Origin: Oreohelix idahoensis
Lineage: Eukaryota > Mollusca > Gastropoda > Stylommatophora > Oreohelicidae
NCBI GenBank assembly: GCA_024509875.1
Contig: JAMPIV010022929.1
Coordinates: 99,417-163,416, forward strand
Length of the DNA: 64,000 nt
Reading direction: 5' to 3'
Part shown: positions 60,666 through 64,000 of the stretch, in pieces
Position numbering within the stretch: the stretch's first letter is position 1
How the letters are laid out: every line of letters starts with the position of its first letter
Notes under the pieces: model-generated
Databases searched by the model: none
What the model was told of the DNA's origin: nothing
What the model saw: the letters and a program-made list of their open reading frames with translations, nothing else
Translations under genes and position numbers: made by a program

Positions 60666-62851
60666 CACTGACAAACAACATTTTTCTTTCTTATATAAGA
60701 ATAAGTGTTCTTAGGTCAGTTTCTTGCGCTGATTTCAAATTTGAAATCCGTTTATCTCTATCACGTCGGGTTCTTAAGATATTTGTGAATAAATATATTT
60801 TTGGGAAACCGTTATTTGCTCCGTTTCATTTTTACTATATAACTTTTTAAAAATTAATAAAATGCAAAATAATTCTACTTTTTATACTGCTAAAAGATGC
60901 ATGACATATGTTACGTTATATTTCAAATAGTTACTGTATTTTGAAATAATTCTGAGCGAAATATGGCTTCTAGAAGTTGTAGAAATTCGGCTGATCTGTT
61001 CTGTTACGAGTGCAGATATTTTACCGATCGTGTTCACCAGAAAAACTTTACAACATTGCTAAAGAAAGCATATGAACTTTATTTCGATTCGAAAGTTGAT
61101 GATGCAAATAAATCTTGGATGCCAAATGCAGTTTGTTCGACTTGTGCAAATACATTGGCAGGTTGGTTACGAAAATCGCCGAAGCATAAGTCGATGCCTT
61201 TTGGAGTGCCAGTAATATGGCGAAGTGAACCGTCAAATCACGCTACTGATTGTTACTTCTGCTTGATAAATATCCATGGTTTCACTTTTAAAACTAGAAA
61301 GTCTGTGGTTTATCCAAATATTGAATCGGTTTCGAAACCAGTGCCTCATGATCCAATCACGTGTCCGATCCCAGTTCCACCAGAACAATATCCGTTGGAC
61401 GTGAATGAACCATCAGAAAGTGATAGTTTACCTGCTTTAGAAACTACTTCTGACTCGGATTATATACCGGTGAATGATGGTGTTCACTTAATTAACCATT
61501 CAGAACTTTCAGATCTAATACGTGATCTCGCTCTCACCAAAGGACAAGCGGAATTACTCGGTTCGCGACTCAAAGAATGGAATCTTTTAGCGCCCAATAC
61601 TCCGATATCTAAATTTCGTCATAGACACAGAGAACTTGTTCAATACTTTAAGATGGATGATGACATTTGCTATTGCAAAGATGTAAAAGGTCTAATGGTG
61701 CACCTCGGTCATGAGCACATAGTCAACGAATGGCGACTTTTCATCGACTCTTCCAAGACTAGTCTAAAAGCCGTGTTATTGCATAATGGAAATTTATTTT
61801 CATCAATTCCAGTCGCCTACTCTGTTCATATGAAAGAAACTTAGGACAATATGGCTATACTTTTGGCAAAAATAAAGTACAATGATTACCAATGGCGGAT
61901 TTGTGGAGACCTAAAGGTCATTGCAATTCTCACGAGCATGCAGACTGAGTATACTAAATTTTGTTGCTTCCTATGTGAATGGGACAGCCGCAACAGACAG
62001 GAACATTATGCAAGAAAGGTGTGGCCTATCAGGGATTGTATGCAGCTCGGGCATGAAAATGTAATACACGAACCATTAGTTAATAAAGACAGCATCATTT
62101 TACTACCGTTACATATAAAGTTGGGGCTCATGAAGAATTTCGTAAAAGCGTTAGATAAAATGAGCATAACTTTCACTTATCTTAGAGAATAGTTTCCGCA
62201 AGTTAGCGATGCAAAGATAAAGGATGGTATCTTTGTAGGACCTCAGATTAGGAAAGTTATTGCAGACAAACAATTCGAGAACTTGTTACATGGTAGTGAA
62301 CTTCGCGCATGGATGACATTCAAATCGATCGTCAATAACTTTCTGGGAAATCACAAATCTGTCGACTATGTGCATATTGTTAAGCAGTGCATAGATGCAT
62401 ACAGAATTATGGGCTGTAACATGTCCCTCAAAAGCCATTTGCTCGATTCGCATCTTGACTTTTTCCCTGACAACCTTGGCGAAGTCAGCGATGAACATGG
62501 AGAACGATTCCATCAAGATATCGCCGTAATGGAGTCACGTTATCAAGGACGGTGGAGTGTGACCATGTTTGCCGATTATTGTTGGATGCTTCATCGCGAT
62601 GTACCACATGCCATTCACCGACGAAAGTCAACTGCAAAGAAATTCAAGCCTACATAACTGTTATACTTCTTGTACGAATGATGTTGTAATACTGTATGCG
62701 TTGTTAAAAAACTTCAATTGCGTATTTCTAGAGATCCCGACCTGATAGAGAAAAACGGTTTGCAGATTTAAAAACAGCGCATTAAAATTGACCAGAAAAA
62801 CATAGAAATGTTAAAGAAAGAAAAAAAAAAATTTTTTTTTGTTAGCCAGTG
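60666..62851 (+). mobile_element. DNA transposon with CACTG termini, unclassified
   Basis: 2,186 bp with inverted ends CACTGACAAACAACATTTTT (left) and, reversed, CACTGGCTAACAAAAAAAAA (right), then a shared T-rich CTTTCTT block. The 3-bp TAA duplication and CACTG termini resemble the CACTA/Mirage/Chapaev assemblage. It holds one gene on the plus strand (60963-62657) with about 300 bp upstream and 190 bp downstream. Both ends are fixed to the base by the host element's reading frame. The copy is inactive because of two stop codons but otherwise well preserved. Confidence 0.88.
60963..62657 (+). pseudogene. Putative transposase of CACTG element (two in-frame stops)
   Basis: One 564-codon frame with TAG at 61842-61844 (codon 294) and TAG at 62190-62192 (codon 410). 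Visible parts: an N-terminal four-cysteine module (C14-x2-C17, C58-x2-C61), H93/C97-x2-C100, an acidic linker (residues about 125-165), then a core with D262 in WRLFIDSSKTSLKAVLLHNG, D316 in WRICGDLKVIAIL, a C335-x2-C338 pair in KFCCFLCEWDS, H492/H497 in SHLLDSHLDFFPDNLG and E514 in DEHGERFHQD. D262, D316 and E514 are candidate RNase H-fold catalytic residues with a zinc-binding insertion between the second Asp and the Glu. I recognise the protein as a common 'uncharacterized' type in animal genomes but cannot name a family; a cellular origin is unlikely given the element ends. Catalytic assignment is inference. Confidence 0.8.
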
Positions 62852-62854
62852 TAA
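62852..62854. repeat. TSD of CACTG transposon (right)
   Basis: TAA directly after CAGTG; pairs with 60663-60665. Confidence 0.9.
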
Positions 62855-63250
62855 TTTGTTATCTCTCCTGGGTAATAATACGTAAGCTTCATCACCAGGC
62901 CAAAGTTGGCGTAATTTGCGGTTTTGGTTAATAAATAACCTCGCCCTAAGCTTTGCCTTTTCAGATGAACCTACTGCTATTTGGCATGCGTCTATTATTT
63001 TTTTCCTCAAATTGACCACATACTGATATGAGGTCTGAACCTCCTTGTTCATCTCAGCACCAATTAAAAGTTGTTTTAATATAGACATTGGGCCGCGTGG
63101 TCGGGCGCCAAAAACCAATTCAAATGGACTAAAGCCTGTATGTTCATTTTTTATCTCTCGATACGCAAATAAAATAGCTGGGAGGACTCTGTCCCAATTT
63201 TGAGGATATTGAATTGTAACCTTATGGAGCATTGGTGTTAAGGATCTGTT
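62855..63250 (-). pseudogene. Integrase, C-terminal half, of element D
   Basis: Minus strand: LHKVTIQYPQNWDRVLPAIL, FAYREIKNEHTGFSPFELVF, GARPRGPMSILKQLL, VNLRKKIIDACQIAVGSSEK, NRKLRQLWPGDEAYVLLPRR, ending NKL at the transposon insertion. This is the part after the catalytic Glu leading into the GPY/F-like module, which continues at 60662. The frame is intact. Confidence 0.9.
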
Positions 63251-63765
63251 GAGGACTTCTATTTAATAAATAACCTCGCCCTAAGCTTTGCCTTTTCAGA
63301 TGAATTGAACTAAGGGATCTTTGAATCCCAAACATATCCATATGAGGTCTGAACCTCCGTTTCATAGCATCTGAAACTAAACTTGTTCCTCTATCAGACA
63401 GGATGTTTTCGGGCGCCAAAAAACCTATTTACTAAAAATGGACTAAAGCCTGTATGCGTTTTTCTATCTTCCCGATAGCAAATAATATAGGTTAGTGCAC
63501 TGCTTCCCAATTTTTGAGTGGTCTTTAATTGTTAATCCCCAGATGTGAGGCGGAAAAATTTTTAGGCCACAAAGATCCTGTTGGGACCCAGCCCCATTTG
63601 GGTACCCAGACTCTGGGAAGGTTAAGGAACGGCCGGCGTGAATCCCAACCATATCCATACCCTCGTTGCATAGCACGGAAACTAACTGAGTTCCTCTATC
63701 ACCATGTTTTCAGGAAATGCCTATGGGCTTGTAAACTGAAAATCAAAAATTAAATTTTTTTTGCA
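63251..63765 (-). other. Scrambled mosaic of element D integrase and SINE family 2
   Basis: Short blocks of three sources alternate. Blocks such as ATAACCTCGCCCTAAGCTTT, TATGAGGTCTGAACCTCC, CGGGCGCCAAAAA and GGACTAAAGCCTGTATG repeat 62925-63180. Integrase-core blocks (AATCCCAA-CATATCCAT; CTCTATCAGACAGGATGTTT) appear near 63320-63410 and again near 63640-63712. SINE family 2 blocks (GGTTAGTGCACTG, CCCAGCCCCATTTGGGTACC, CTCTGGGAAGGTTAAGG, CGGCCGGCGTG) occur at 63490-63645. A minus-strand integrase piece NILSDRGTSLVSDAMKRRF can be read at 63419-63350. Confidence 0.75.
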
Positions 63766-64000
63766 TCAGCAATATCTACTGTGGTGATGGTTTTTAAAGG
63801 AATAGCTTCTGGCCAGCGTGTGCACATATCTATACAGGTCAACACATATTGATGACCTCTGGCTGATGTCACCTTTAAAGGGCCAATAATGCTTCAATGG
63901 CCATCTTTGCGAAGGGACGCAAAGAAATATCAGATGCTTGAATGGGCGCATCAATGTTTTGGTTTTTCTTGTTGCTACACTTTGGCAGATGGTACATGTA
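63766..64000 (-). pseudogene. Integrase core of element D, partial at window edge
   Basis: Minus strand: LPKCSNKKNQNIDAPIQASD, ISLRPFAKMAIE, SIIGPLKVTSARGHQYVLTC, IDMCTRWPEAIPLKTITTVD. It closely parallels element C's integrase core. The first catalytic Asp position is spoiled by a small change near 63,897-63,905. Upstream parts (HHCC finger, protease, gag, 5' LTR) lie beyond the edge. Confidence 0.82.

Larger units (their letters stand above)
56700..64000 (-). mobile_element. Ty3/gypsy LTR retrotransposon D (Gmr1-like), partial
   Basis: A minus-strand gypsy element extending beyond the right edge. From its 3' end: LTR (56700-57558), poly(G) purine tract, 1.35 kb without genes, RNase H, reverse transcriptase and integrase C-terminus (58933-60662), the CACTG transposon, then integrase (62855-63250), a scrambled segment, and integrase core at the edge. 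Integrase precedes reverse transcriptase. It is inserted in the RTE LINE; the second target duplicate (CTTGG expected) lies outside. Confidence 0.9.

Overview
The window is animal nuclear DNA made almost entirely of nested, decayed transposable elements. I see no convincing single-copy host gene, no rRNA, no functional tRNA and no CRISPR or bacterial operon structure. The evidence is eukaryotic: tRNA-derived SINEs with target-site duplications, non-LTR retrotransposons, Ty3/gypsy LTR elements, mariner/Tc1 elements, a Helitron, and long TA, GA and minisatellite arrays. The mixture of families fits an invertebrate, perhaps a lophotrochozoan such as a mollusc; that is a guess from repeat content only.

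Layout. 1-17.07 kb: AT-rich DNA with TA microsatellites (1.6 and 8.9 kb), a broken LINE with endonuclease and reverse transcriptase (4.2-6.2 kb, +), two internally deleted mariners (6714-7271, 10878-11874), a Tc1-like element that keeps only the transposase N-terminus (11883-12470), copies of one SINE family, and a 32-bp minisatellite (14771-15290). 17,076-26,616: gypsy element A (minus) with 2.4-kb LTRs and a perfect 5-bp TSD. 28,159-36,740: a SINE (15-bp TSD) split by gypsy element C (28,337-36,651, plus, 551-bp LTRs, perfect 5-bp TSD). 36.8-38.7 kb: a GC-rich unknown segment, another SINE and a short-unit tandem repeat. 38,700-51,857: a Rep/PIF1-helicase Helitron (minus) split by gypsy element B (39,740-47,050), a sister of A, and by a small deleted LTR element (48,584-49,771). 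51.9-54.5 kb: LINE 3' ends and SINEs. 54,512-56,699: an RTE-like LINE (minus) whose open frame is cut by the LTR of gypsy element D (56,700 to beyond the window edge). D is itself cut at 60,666-62,851 by a DNA transposon.

Two things stand out. First, all four gypsy elements appear to carry integrase upstream of reverse transcriptase, the Ty1/copia-like order known for Gmr1-like gypsy elements. Second, the 2,186-bp insert in D's integrase has CACTG...CAGTG termini, a TAA target-site duplication and one 564-codon gene broken only by two in-frame stops. The gene encodes a cysteine-rich protein with candidate D, D and E catalytic positions. Taking out the insert and one TAA restores D's reading frame exactly, so its ends are known to the base. 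I recognise the protein as a widespread 'uncharacterized' type, but I cannot assign it to a named transposase group; the termini suggest the CACTA/Mirage/Chapaev assemblage.

Relative order of events can be read from the nesting: Helitron before B and the small LTR element; SINE before C; RTE LINE before D before the CACTG transposon. Two stretches (about 63,254-63,765 and 34.1-35.8 kb) contain scrambled, repeated snippets of retroelement and SINE sequence and may be assembly or consensus artefacts.
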